This document shows, piece after piece, positions 30,963 through 42,552 of a stretch of DNA of 64,000 nt. Within the stretch, counting starts at the first letter, position 1. Each line of letters starts with the position of its first letter. The position numbers and the translations under genes were made by a program. Source of the stretch: Sipunculus nudus (Eukaryota; Annelida; Sipuncula; Golfingiida; Sipunculidae); the NCBI GenBank assembly GCA_026874595.1, contig CM049314.1, positions 58,330,300 to 58,394,299 on the forward strand. Reading direction: 5' to 3'. The notes beneath the pieces were generated by a model, which did not search any database, was not told the origin of the DNA, and saw only the letters and a list, made by a program, of their open reading frames with translations.

Positions 30963-32840
30963 AATGACACATCACCATGACAACGAAGGTATTTTTAATG
31001 CTTCAGACACTGACCCGAGAGGCTCAGTTGCTACAATTTCAGAAACGACCATGTTTTATTATGTTAATTTATACTTTATATTCAAGGTACACTATTATTC
31101 CTTTGCCCAACATAACCCCCCCCCAAAAAAAAAAAAACCTAAATACTGATGTCAAGTATTTGTTTTCAATATATCATATACATCATAAATCATATATCAT
31201 ATATGTGAAATTCATCGAAACAAATAAAAAATAATTTTCAAATTATTTGTTCATCTTCACGTTGGAGCCTCAGTGGGTAGCGCTGTTTAGTTGTCAACTG
31301 GAAGCTTGAGTCTTAGAGTTTTGTTTGATAGTATGTCTTTCGACAGCTAAAGAAAATTTATAAACTATACAAAACAATATACAAAATGATATATACCATA
31401 TTTCCTTGATCAGACGCCAAAGTGGTTGTTTTTCTGAAACATTGTTTTCCCCAGGCGACTAAATAAGGCAGGCGACTATTTAAGGTCCGTTGTCTGATCA
31501 AAGAAATTTGGTATACTAAATACAAGTAATGGTTAACCATCTAGCCAGGTTGCGAATTATATAAATTACTGATGTAATATTATATCAAGAGTTTTATAAT
31601 AAACATAATTTCTCGGTTCCGTAGTTTGATGGACACATGACGTTCCTTCGTTCAAGTGGCCATGGTGCCATTGACAAGTTTTATCCTGCTATTCAGAGGA
31701 TCTAAATAAAATGGCAAACAACACCCAAACGTACATACATTCTCTACCGTCGGCAAAATGTGGATGTAGAAAATCCCGTTTTAAACAATGTCACGGTTTT
31801 TTTTAAATATTTTGTCCGGGAATTTCGTGGATCATTTGCCTTCGTCCTTTTCATAAGGAATCACACCGCAATCGACGACACAAATAGAATACATATGAAT
31901 TTAAAATGTATACAACTGTTTTTTGAGTGATTTTACACAACCCAAGTTGGTGGACAGGTGCGAGTCCAGGCCAATCGGTTGAAATAGAGTACAGCTACAA
32001 AACAAATAGACACTCCCGAAAAGGAAGCTAGATTCCTGCTCCAAGAACCAACAATCAAAAGACAAAGGAAAAGCCAATTTTCAGCTAGGAAAGTTGCCAA
32101 TGCGTACTGATTCCAGATTTTGCTCCATCACTGAGAAGGCCAACCTAACAGACAAGGTAAACATAATAATCGAAGACACCCGTTGGATCTTCTAATAGAA
32201 AGATTGTTCCTTCAGAAAGAAAGGATGGCGTTTGTACCGGCTTCTGTGGTTTATGATTTAAGCACAGGACCCAAATCCAGAGGGTGTAGAGTTCAGATTC
32301 AGCTGTTTTCATATGGTGTGCTGAAACTTCAAACCCACTTTTTTTTCTCTGTTCATATATTTTTTCCTCTGTTTTTATAACTATCAAGTGACCGCTGTCA
32401 TATCGGCGATCATAGCAACTGTAGTTTCATCCAGTGCTCTGAAATCTAGTTTGTATATGATGGTCCCGTCTCCGGGGACGACGTGTTGTATTCTGTCGTC
32501 GACGTCAGTCTGTAAGATATCTTATGAACGTGCTAACCTTTGTAGTGAACCTACAGTAGTGGGCTTTACATTCGCGAGGATAACATTTCGCGATTCTCAA
32601 TTTTTCATTGTTTCGAGACCGTTTCTCTTTCGCGATCTCTCATACAATAACCATTTCATAGTATATCCATTATAATATCCATTAATTGATAATATTAATT
32701 AATATATGAGCAAAATAATACCAATAAGACGGGCACATGAGTGACATCGAATACAACGAAAGATAATTTCCCTTTTTCGCGAATATCGCGAATTTGAAAC
32801 CTCCGCGAACAAGTATGCATCCACATTAGTTGCCCTGATA
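30963..32840. repeat. Inverted 3' flank of SLCO copy B
   Basis: Inverse of 5938-7729 and of about 40,736-42,552, with the same landmarks (AATAAA at 31223-31228, CGATTATTATG-type and AATTGATAATATTAATT words). No conserved frame. Confidence 0.65.
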
Positions 32841-32861
32841 TTGCCCCCAAAACACACATGT

Positions 32862-33041
32862 ATTACATTATTGGTTAGTGTTACATTATCGATTGTTTTT
32901 ATTACGTTATCGGTTGGTATTACATTATCAGTTCATTTGTTATTACGTTATCAGTTTGTGTTACATTATCGGTCAATTTCTTATTACATTAGCGGTCAAT
33001 GTTACATTATAAGATGATTCTTACATTATCAATTGTAACAG
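32862..33041. repeat. Minisatellite, TTACATTATCGGT-type units
   Basis: About eight imperfect units built on TTACATTATCGGTTAGTG/TTATTACGTTATCAGTT with 19-28 nt spacing. It lies between the inverted copy B block and the start of the second direct unit. Confidence 0.8.
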
Positions 33042-33059
33042 GCTCTCATTTGATCATAC

Positions 33060-33370
33060 GTGGCAATGAAGGGTTTATGAACGTGAAATACAGTGGGGAG
33101 AACGTGCCGTGAGTCAGGAGAACACGCTCAGTACTGTCATCACGTACATTCCCGACGACGCCGCATTCAGGTGAACCGTGAAAAGCCATGGAAGGGTGTG
33201 GTTAGACCTAGACAGCTCCAGAGGCCATCTTTCCTTTGAAGATTTCAAAGAAAATTTGGACCCCTGACGACTACCCACGTTCATTCACGGTTTCCTGTGG
33301 CAACGGACTTCCTACCAAGTCATCCACGACCTTCAACAATATGGTGAACCGTAGACACAAGTGAAACCTA
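33060..33370. repeat. Start of second direct unit (match to 60-345)
   Basis: Shares GGTTTCCTGTGGCAACG, CTTCCTACCAAGT and ACCTTCAACAATATGGTGAA with the left end of the window. Followed at 33,372-33,480 by a G/C-homopolymer piece starting CAGGGGCATT, a probable truncated CAGGGGC-type element. Confidence 0.55.
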
Positions 33371-33674
33371 TATGCAGGGGCATTAATATAGGGGGATGGG
33401 GGGTATATATCCCCTCCCCCCACTTTTTGGCAATGGGGGATGGTCAATGTAATCACCCCCACCCCCCACCCCCACCCTCCCGGAGAAAAACATTTATATA
33501 TTGCAAATGAAAAATTATTAATAAATAGAATTATAGACTTTGGTGATCATTTGTGAGTTATGAAATATTATATCCAAACCTAGTTTTGAATGAACTTATA
33601 TACTGTAAACATAATAGTTTATTTCTAAAACCTTATACTTTATGGCAATATATTTGAAATTTAATAATGTATAT

Positions 33675-34385
33675 TGTTACGGAACCTAATAACAACAGAT
33701 CACCTTATCGTAACAAGCACAACTTTTGTTGCAGAGATAAAAAAAATCAGATTCCGCAACATTAGGCAGCGGGAAATGTCTAGGGGAATGAATAAAGAAG
33801 TCAGTGTTTTTTTTTGTGTGTGTACAATTAACTATAATTTATTCTTAGAACAATCCTAACATTACAATACAATCAATACAACTACACACTATATATAATA
33901 ATTATGTAAGTACCAGAGTACAGTACCAATGTGGTCGCAGGCTTTGATTCATGGATACCACCACTGTCGCAGCTCAACAAGAGTCCTTTAACACAAATAA
34001 TCCAGATGGACAGTTCATGTAAATCTTCTCAGAGAATAGTCCGATTTAATCGTGAAAACAACCTGTTGTAATTAAAAAGTGAAGTTCTGGTAATAATCCC
34101 AAAGGCAAACTGAAGACAATCCGTTAGAAATCTAATACTAAGTCCGAAGAATATCTATAAGTTCTGCAATTATCGGAAAGGTCCCTCAACTGACGAGAGA
34201 GTCACACTCTTCCCTGACCGCTGGTATTTTTCTCTCTGCCGGCTCTAAAAACAGCCCCTATTTATAACTTTCTCACCCAAGCCAAGAAACTTCAATTTTC
34301 ACTATTGTTCCAAAGTCTATGCATAGCATAGTACAAAAGCCAAGCCCTTTTCATGTTAAAAGGGGTACTACTCTTTTATTGACTC
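33675..34385 (-). mobile_element. LTR-like repeat, inverted relative to the adjoining element
   Basis: On the minus strand it ends GGTTCCGTAACA at 33675 and contains TTTATTCATTCCCCTAGAC, as in 20910-21755 and the minus-strand 3569-4329. The opposite terminus (TGTTAC) is not found before the pol region begins, so the end near 34,385 is approximate. It abuts the plus-strand element below. Confidence 0.5.
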
Positions 34386-34656
34386 TAAAAAAAAAGTTTG
34401 ATGCAACGGAGGCCAACGTGCCGTCTGACTCCAAATGATAATCCGTAGCTTGCTGGGTAAAAACCTCGTTTGATTCCTGCAAGGAATTTAATAAGGCTAG
34501 ATCCTTTTAAGACTCTTGCGAGGAGTATCCTCTCAATAAGGCTTTAAGTCCTTTTATGACTCTTGCAAGAGTATTTCAAGTAAGGCCAGGTCCTCTTTTG
34601 CCAAACAGAAGTTTGTTTCTGCTAAGGAACATTCCTATGTCGACTCCCATGAGGAG

Positions 34657-34910
34657 TTGGATTGTAATAAGGATGTAGATTCCTTTTGTGACTCTGAAAA
34701 GGAGTTTATGACTGACAGTGTCAGTGTCAGTTATTTGTTTCATGAAACTGAGGTGGTAGATTCCTCTCCTGACTCTGAAATGGAGTTATTTGAGCCATTC
34801 ATACATGATGGTTTGTATCACTTTCAAGTGATGTTTCAGATTCTACCGCTATTAGAATTTTGAGGGACACTGGTTCAGGCCAAACTCTCATGTTAGCAAA
34901 CATTTTCTAA
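34657..34910 (+). pseudogene. Gag end and protease remnant of the Gmr1-like element
   Basis: Acidic frame 34657-34863 (DSEKEFMTD, DSSPDSEMELFE), ending in TGA at LEF. The next frame carries ILRDTGSGQTLMLANIF, a retropepsin active-site motif (DTGS) followed by a stop. Repeats of GACTCTTGCAAGAGT upstream (34,380-34,600) suggest a repetitive gag tail. Confidence 0.55.
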
Positions 34911-35052
34911 TAGGTCTATTCCTGGTGCACATGCACTTGTTAATGATGTGTTTTCAGACAAGAACACTTCAGTCCGCTTCAAGGTGTACATTTAATGTCA
35001 GATTTGATTTCTGGGAATATAACTGTGGGCAGTAACTACTTTATCTTTTAAG

Positions 35053-36542
35053 TTGCTACTAGGCAATGCTGTTGCAAATGAAAAAGTACAGCCTGTACCA
35101 ATAGTGACAGAAAAGCCGTCACTTGATCAGGACACTGATCCTGGAAATCAGGAAATTCCTAGTTTGTATCCTTCATGTGCTGTAACAAGATCTATGTCCA
35201 AGAAAAACACACATGAGGATAATGCTCCAGATGATAACACTCTGGGAGTCACTAGTGAATCGTCTAACGTCTCGCCCGTACAGAATGCAGCAATTTCAAG
35301 GTCAGAACTAATCGTGGAACAGCATGAGGACCCTGATAGTTTATGTTTGTTTCCCAAGGCAGTTTCTAAAGATGAACTGTCACAGAACCCAGTTTGTTTC
35401 TATGTTAAAAATGGAGTGCTTGTGCGTAAATGGCGACCACCTGATGTATGCGCTGATGATGAGTGGGCCATCAAATATCAAATAGTAGTACCTAAAAGCT
35501 ATCGCAATGAAATTCTAAGCATGGCACATGAGGCTCCTTTGTCTGGCCATTTAGGTATAAATAAAACTTATCAGAAAGTTAGTACACACTTCTATTGGCC
35601 TAATCTCAGGACAGATGTTGTACAATACTATAAATCATGCCATACATGCCAGATGGTAGGCAAGCCCAATCAGAATCCTCCTAAGACCCCACTTAGACCT
35701 ATTCCTGCTTTCGAGGAATCATTTAGTAGGATTATTGTTGATTTTGTTGGACCACTGCCCAAAACACAATTTAGACATTAATACTTGCTTACAATAATGT
35801 GCGCACCTACCAGGTTCCTTGAGGCAATACCATTGCGCAAAATAAATGCCACAAGTGTTGTCAAGGCTCTGACCAATTTTTTTTTTACAATGTTTGCATT
35901 ACCAAAAGCCGTCTAGTCTGACCAAGGGTTTAATTTTATGTCTGGCTTATTCCAGAAAATTATGCTTGAGCTAGGTATAAAACAGTCCAGCTCTTCGCAA
36001 TATAACCCTAAAAGTCAGGGCGCCCTCGAGCGTTTTCACCAGACATTATAAAACATGATTAGAACCTATTGTTATGACACACAGAAAGACTGGGATGAAG
36101 GAATCCACCTATTGTTGTTTGTTGTCAGAGAATCCTTTCAAGAGTCCCTGGGTTTCAGTGACTTGAACTAGTTTTCGGACACTCAGTTCGAGGTTCAGTA
36201 AAACTGCTTAAAGAAAAACTCTTGTGTGAATATCCTGATTCTCTTAGTTTATTGCATTATGTATCAGACTTTCGCACCAAACTACAGAATGCTTTTGAGA
36301 TTGCCAAGTCTAATCTAAAAACTTCACAATGGAAAATGAAAACAAAGTTTGACAAGCGCACTGTAAGTAGGACGTTTGAGCCTGGTGAAAAGGTCCTTGC
36401 CTTACTATCAATCCCGGGCAGACCTCTGCAAGCTAGGTATTTTGGTCCTTACATTTTTTACAAGAAAGTCAGTGATTTAAATAACATACTGTTAACACCA
36501 GATAGGCGTAAGAAAAACAACTGTTCCATGGTAACATGTTGA
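35053..36542 (+). pseudogene. Integrase of the Gmr1-like element (broken)
   Basis: The frame 35053-35781 carries the HHCC zinc-binding part (HEAPLSGHLGINKTY ... CHTCQMVGKPNQNP) and the first catalytic Asp (IIVDFVGPLP). Stops at about 35,779 and 35,911 interrupt the core. The second Asp (SDQGFNFMSG) and the Glu (SQGALERFHQT) are recognisable. The C-terminal part is open at 36222-36542 (FEPGEKVLALLSIPG). The D,D-35-E arrangement is therefore present but split. Confidence 0.8.
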
Positions 36543-36709
36543 AACCATATTTTGCCAGAAACAGCACATCAGATGTCGTACATAATGTTACTGCTGTTTT
36601 TGTGTAAAAAACTGACCCTGACTCAGTTAGAGTAGATACTGATTGTAAGTGTGATGTAGACATTCTGACATTATGGAACAGTACCATTAATAGACTCTGC
36701 TTAATAGAC

Positions 36710-37336
36710 GTGCTCAACAACCTGGATGCCAAAATGTCACACCTCACTTCACTGCAACAACACGACCGCAAGAACCTGCTGCAGAATAATGGACATTTGC
36801 TTAGTAACATTCCAACGCAAACTAACATATTGTGCCATGACGTCAATGTTGGCGAGGCAAGCGCAGTCAAGCAGCATCCTTATAGACTGAATCTAGAAGA
36901 GCAAAAGTATCTACAAGACGAGGTTCAATATTTGCTGGACAATGATTTTATTGAACCTAGTAACAGTAACTGGAGTTCACCATGTATTCTTGTGCCAAAA
37001 CCTGATGGAAGTTACCATATGTCCACAGATTATCGAAAACCGAACTGTGTCACCAAGACGGACACGTTCCCAATTCCGAGGATCAATGATTGTATTGATA
37101 GAGTCGGTAGCTACAGATATATCTCCAAGTTTGACTTGCTAAAAGGATTCTGGCAAGTTCCGTTGACAGAACGAGCGAAAGAAGTGTCCGCATTTGTGAC
37201 GCCGCAAGGACCTTACCAGTATAAAGTTATTCCGTTTTGCATGAAGAACTCCACAGCCACGTTCCAGCGCCTCATCCATATGGTTGTCAAAGACATTCAG
37301 GGCTGCGACGCATATATTGATGACCTCATCGTGTGA
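36710..37336 (+). pseudogene. Reverse transcriptase of the Gmr1-like element
   Basis: Contains HPYRLNLEEQKYLQDEV, WSSPCILVPKPDGSYHMSTDYR, FPIPRINDCIDRVG, FDLLKGFWQVPL and the active site YIDDL, typical Ty3/gypsy RT motifs in order. A TGA follows at 37334-37336 and further stops break the connection domain. It lies downstream of the integrase. Confidence 0.88.
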
Positions 37337-37554
37337 AGCGACACTCGGGAGAAACATCTGCAGATTCTTCGCGACCTCTTCGAAAGTCAGACCTTCAACT
37401 AAGTCAAATCTGAGTTTTGTCATGCACAAGTATCATTTTTGGGTCGTATTGTAGGGCAGGGTCAAGTAAAACCTGTTGATGCTAAAATAAGTGCTATTTC
37501 TGCATTTCCTAGACCAGAAAACAAAAAGCAAATAGTGCGTTTTCTTGGTATGGT

Positions 37555-38100
37555 TTGATACTACAGAAATGTTGTCAAAATTTTTTTGCTGTAGCTGAAC
37601 CTTTAACTAATTTGTTAAAGAAGAAACAAAAGTTTGTATGGAATGTTCTGTGTGAAAATGAATTTCAGAATTTGAAAGCAATTCTGCAAAGTTCACCAGT
37701 TTTAGCAGCTCCAGACTTTTCTGTACCCTTTACGTTAGCTGTAGATGCTAGTGATACTGCTGCTGATGCTGTGTTGTTACAAGAAGGCACTGATGGCATA
37801 GATCATCCGATTTGTTATTTTTCAAAAAAGTTTAATGCAAACCAGCCAAACTATTACACTATTGAAAAAGAATGGTTTGGCTTTGATTTTAGCATTGCAA
37901 CATTTTGAGGTTTATGTTACTTCATCAGTCAAACCTATCATTGTCTTCTGTGGTCACAATTCCCTCACGTTTATGAACAAGTAAAAGTGTGAAATCAAAG
38001 ATTGTTGAGACGGAGTTTGTTTTTACAGGATTATAATTTTGAAATCAGACACATTAAAGGGAAAGCAATGTTCTTGCTGATTGCTCATCGAGATGTTTAT
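37555..38100 (+). pseudogene. RNase H of the Gmr1-like element
   Basis: TLAVDASDTAADAVLLQ (catalytic Asp region), CYFSKKFNANQPNYYTIEKEW (Glu region) and FEIRHIKGKAMFLLI, out of frame after 37908. Preceded by FLGMV and ending shortly before the purine tract. Confidence 0.82.
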
Positions 38101-38222
38101 CTCATGTTGTAAACGGGATGTTTATGTCATGTTGTAAATAAGATGGTTTTGAAATGTTGTAAAAATTTAGTGATTGTGATAGCAAAACAAAAGATTTTTA
38201 GAGAAAACTTTCTTTTTTTCAT

Positions 38223-38235
38223 ACAGGAGGGGGAG
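38223..38235 (+). other. Polypurine tract of the Gmr1-like element
   Basis: AGGAGGGGGAG immediately before the TGTTACATG terminal repeat, the expected plus-strand primer site. Confidence 0.6.
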
Positions 38236-38447
38236 TGTTACATGTATCTGTTTATAGTGCGCAGGCATTCTGATTCGTGTTAGGCGCTAGCCCTGTGCGT
38301 TGCTATGGGAACTGTACTGGTTGAACCCTGGCTTGTAGAGACACAGCGCTCGTTGTACACAGCGCTCGTTGTAGTCTAGAATGTTCGTGTCTGTTCATGC
38401 GCTATTGGCGCACTATGCCTGCGCACTATTAACAGATACATGTAACA
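38236..38447. repeat. 212-bp terminal repeat with 32-bp inverted ends
   Basis: Starts TGTTACATGTATCTG and ends CAGATACATGTAACA. Its first 32 and last 32 bases are inverted copies with one mismatch. The interior (GCGCTAGC, GTTGCTATGGG, TACTGGTTGAACC) resembles the solo LTRs at 20910 and 4329. It is read as a 3' LTR, possibly rearranged; a separate TIR element is the alternative. Confidence 0.6.
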
Positions 38448-38451
38448 AGAC

Positions 38452-38452
<1 letters not shown>

Positions 38453-38504
<52 letters not shown>
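38453..38504. repeat. (TA)n microsatellite
   Basis: Uninterrupted TA run with one TG change, directly after the terminal repeat. Confidence 0.95.
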
Positions 38505-38546
38505 GTGTTATACAAATGCTAATATATTTGAATTGTGTCGCATAAA

Positions 38547-38590
38547 TATATATATGTGTGTGTGTGTGTGAGGGTTGGTGTGTGTGTGCG
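38547..38590. repeat. (TA)(TG)n microsatellite
   Basis: TATATA then TG units, then GGTTGGTGTGTGTG. Confidence 0.9.
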
Positions 38591-38711
38591 AGTCATTCCC
38601 CCATCCTGGAAGATAAATTGACGCCACTGCCATTATGCTTTAGCAGCATCATCTATATTATGTAGCTCTTGTTATTGCTTGTAGAATATTTTTGGCGCCA
38701 CAACTTGTAAA

Positions 38712-40314
38712 ATGGATTTGTCCATACATTACTCAAAATGCCTCGAGGCATACATCAGGAATAGCACTTATGAAGAGGAAAGTGTGAAGTGGATTAGACA
38801 AAACATACTGACAATCGTGAAGAACATTATAGATGCGGCAGCCACCGCGGAAGGAGAAAGACTTCGAATCTTATCGATTGGCCCAGGCGAAGGTTTGTGA
38901 GGTTTTATTTATTTCATAGATGATTATTTTCTAATTTGTACAATTAAATGGTCTTTTCCAGTGCTCCTTAAAAAACCTTAATAGAACATTTGAAAAGTGT
39001 GTCATATGTTGAGACAAGCATTTGTCTCAAGTATATTTTGATAATTTACCAGTCACGTACGTGTTTTTGTAGTGAACAACTAGCACGATTTGTGATTATG
39101 TTCATTTGAAATACGAATACCATGCCAGATTCGAATTAGGATACCACGTCAATTCTATCCGATCCAGCTGACATACCAGCTGACATATATAAATGATCAT
39201 TATGGTGAGATAATTTTAGGTTTAATTACTCCTCAGCTGATAAATGCCCAAAACTGAAGAAATATTATCAAGTAGAGAATAACTCAAATGTTTATTATTC
39301 ATGTTTAGATGTCAACCGTTATTTAATGTAGTATTATATTGCCTTCTTTTATAACGACCGTGTATCTTTACTCTCCGCCTAATGAACATATTCTGACAGA
39401 AAAATATCGCCAATATCTGCCTCCCAGGAGGGCCAGATATCGCCATCTTAGATGAGATCACAAAATTTAAGTGTCGCTCCATTATACTGCAGTAGATCCT
39501 AATGTTGACCTTATGAAGAAGTTTCGAATTAACGTGGTTCGGAACTCCAAATATGCGGAGGTAGAATTTGAACTCCGAGAAATGAAAGCTGTAGAAATCC
39601 TGTCCAAAGAAGCCACGAAGCAGAGATACCACTTTGTAGTCATAGTACATAGCTCGTAGTATTTCTTAGGGCGAGTGCGAGAGGTTTTTGAAGATTTCTA
39701 TAAATTGACAGAGATGAATGGGTGCATAGTGGCCCTTACCATGGAAAAAGGTAGCAATTTCAAATATTTGATTCTACAATGGGTATCTACATTTAATCAT
39801 TGATACTGTGAGGTTTTCATAACAAATCCATCTCATTGATGTTCTGATGAATCCTATGTTCGATTGATCTAAAAAAAAATCTTGTTTTCCTATTTTAACT
39901 ATCATAGTGCATTATAATAAATGTGGTGAGACATGGCCAATAATTATAATTTTCTAAATTTGGATGACAAAACAGTCTATCCTTTTTTATAATTTTCTTT
40001 AGACAGACTTCATAGAAAATACGAAGGGGGCTTTCGGCGGTTAACAAAGTATATTCGCAGGACATTGATGTTGCACTTGGGAGTGCAAACATTCTCTTCC
40101 AACGAAGCAAATGCCAATTCACTTTGGACATAGGCAGGAATTATTACTGAATACTGTTTTTATGATGTACGTCATGATTTATTTTGCATAAATCCACTTT
40201 TACATTATTGATAAATAATAAAAAAAAAAAAAAAGTTTTTAGCATCAACGGAAAACATCGCCTGTAATTTCAGGACCAATATTTGACTGCAGTGCGGAAG
40301 GAAATTTTTTACTC
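38712..40314 (+). pseudogene. HNMT-like copy 2 (pseudogene)
   Basis: Close paralogue of 419-2152. Exon 1 (38712-38892) is open with an intact donor G|GTTTGT. Exon 2 (39452-39750) lost one base near 39,471 and has TAG at 39657-39659 (TAT in copy 1). Exon 3 (40003-40133) lost one base in GAAGGGGGCTTTCGG and its donor is GC instead of GT. Exon 4 starts at 40274 and is cut at about 40,314, where the sequence joins text equivalent to about 5,520 of unit 1. So a deletion of roughly 3.5 kb relative to unit 1 removed the C-terminus. Confidence 0.88.
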
Positions 40315-42552
40315 ACTTTACGAAGACTGGACCTTGTAGATCAAGGACTAGGTCTAACGTTTCAAACTCTGCGGAGGGAACAACTGGTGTCCCAAATTTG
40401 AAGAAAATAAATGAAGTACAACAAAAGTTATAGGGGTCATAATAATTTCCACACTCAAAAGATCTGACCTACAAAATCAAGGTTAAGGTCACCAGTTTAC
40501 AAACTCTCCTGGGATCATGGAGGAAACGACAGTCGGGTAACATTTGAAGAAACATTCTCCAGTCAACAAAACACTTGGGTCACAATAATCCTAGTCTAAT
40601 ACCCATTTTAAATTCACCATTTTTCAAATCCGTCTGAGAACTTAATAAAAACAATGTGTGTATTAATTCTAAGGGGAAAATGTATAATTCATAGGGTTTA
40701 TAAAATTCAAAGTCAAGGTAAGCAGTTTTGACCGGTCCAACATTTTGATAGAAACGATGTGTTTTGGGGGCAATATCAGAGCAACTTCTGTGGATGCATA
40801 CTTGTTCGCGAGGGTTTCAAATTCGCGAAAAGGGAATCTATCTTTCATCTTTCTATCTTTCCGATGTCACTTTGGTGCCCGTCCAAGTGGTATTATTTTG
40901 CTCATAAATTAATTAATATTATCAATTAATGGATATTATATTGGATATACTATGTGAAAGTTATTGTATGAGAGAACGCGAAAAAGAAACCGTCTCGAAA
41001 CAAGGCAAAATTGAGAATCGCGAAATGTTATCCTCGCGAATATGGAGCCCACTACTGTAGGTTAACTACAAAGGTTAGCACGTTCATAAGAGAATACAAC
41101 ACGTCTTCCTCGGAGACGGGACCATAATATACAAATTAGATTTCAGACCACCGGATGAAACTACAGTTGATATGATCGCCGATATGACAGCGGTCACTTG
41201 ATAGTTATAAAAACAGAGGGAAAAATGTATAAGCAGAGAAAAACATTTGGGTTTTGCGACCAGTCTTCAGCAACTTATAAACTCGCCATGTTAAAAAAAA
41301 ACATGAAGTTTCAGCACACCATATGAAAACAGCTGAATCTGAACTCTACACCTTCTGGCTTTGATTCCTGTGCTGAAATCATAAACCACAGAAGCCGGTA
41401 CCAATGCTTTCCATCCTTTCTGAAGGAACGATCTTTCTATTGGAAGATCCCACGGGTGGCTTCTAATATTACTTTTACCTTGTCTGTTAGGTTGGCCTTC
41501 TCAGTGATGGAGCAAATCTGGAGTCAGTACTCATTGGCAACTTTCCTAGCTGAACATTGGATTTTCCTTTGTCTTTTAATTGTTGGTTCTTGGAGCAGGA
41601 ATCTAGCTTCCTTTTCGGGAGTGTCATTTGTTTTGTAGCTGTACTCTATTTCAACCGATTGGCCTGGACTCGCACCTGTCCACCAACTTGGATTGTGTAA
41701 AATCACTCAAAAACAGTTGTATACATTTTAAATTCATATGTATTCTATTTGTGTCGTCGATTGCGGTGTGATTCCTTATGAAATGGACGGATGCAAATGG
41801 TCCACGAAATTCTTGGATAATTCAAAATATTAAAAAAGAACCGTGAAATTGTTTAAAATGGGATTTTCTACATCCACATTTTGCCGACGTAGGGAATGTA
41901 TGTACGTTTGGGAGTTGTTTGTCATTTTATTTAGATCCTCTGAATAGCAGGATAAAACTTATCAAGGGCACAATGGTCACTTGAACGAAGGAACGTCATG
42001 TGTCCATCTAACTACGGAACTGAGAAATTATGTTAATTATAAAACTCTTGATATAATATTACATCAGTAATTTATATAATTCGCAACCTGGCTAGATGGT
42101 TTACCATTACTTGTATTTAGTATACCATATTTCTTTGATCAGTCGACGGACCTAAAATAGTCGCCTGCGTTGTTTAGTCGCCGGGGGAAAACAATGTTTC
42201 AGAAAAATAAATACTTGGGCGTCTGAACAAGGAAATATGGTATATCATTGTGTATAGTGTTTTGTATAGTATATAAAGTGTCTTTAGCTGTCGAAAGGCA
42301 TACTGTCAAACAAGACTTTAAGACTCAAGCTTCCAGCTAACAACTAAACAGCGCTACCCACTGAAGCTCTGCGTGATGATGAACAAATGATTTGAAAATT
42401 AATTTTTATTTGTTACGATTAATTTCACATATATGATATATGATATACATGATATATTGAAAACAAATAATTGACATCAGTATTTAGTTTTTTTTATAAA
42501 GGTGGGCAAAGAAATAAAAGTGTGCCTTGAATATAAAGTAAAAATTAACATA
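40315..42552. repeat. Intergenic and 3' flank of SLCO copy C (matches 5529-7729)
   Basis: Direct match to unit 1 from GGACCTTGTAGATCAAGG through the shared SLCO 3' flank. It carries AATAAA on the minus strand at 42405-42410, about 145 nt past the copy C stop. No conserved gene frame. Confidence 0.65.

Larger units (their letters stand above)
34386..38447 (+). mobile_element. Decayed Ty3/gypsy-type element with PR-IN-RT-RH order (Gmr1-like)
   Basis: Plus-strand retrotransposon remnant. In order: repeated acidic text of a gag end (about 34,400-34,840), an aspartic protease motif RDTGSGQTL near 34,860, integrase (35053-36542), reverse transcriptase (36710-37336) and RNase H (37555-38100), then a purine tract and a terminal repeat. 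Integrase before reverse transcriptase is the Ty1/copia order, but the domains are Ty3/gypsy-like. This combination was described for Gmr1-like elements, first reported from deuterostomes. Several stops and frame breaks show it is inactive. The 5' LTR and most of gag are missing. Confidence 0.8.

Noticed and set aside
36469-36870. 133-codon minus-strand frame
   Set aside because: Antisense shadow of the Gmr1-like pol region.
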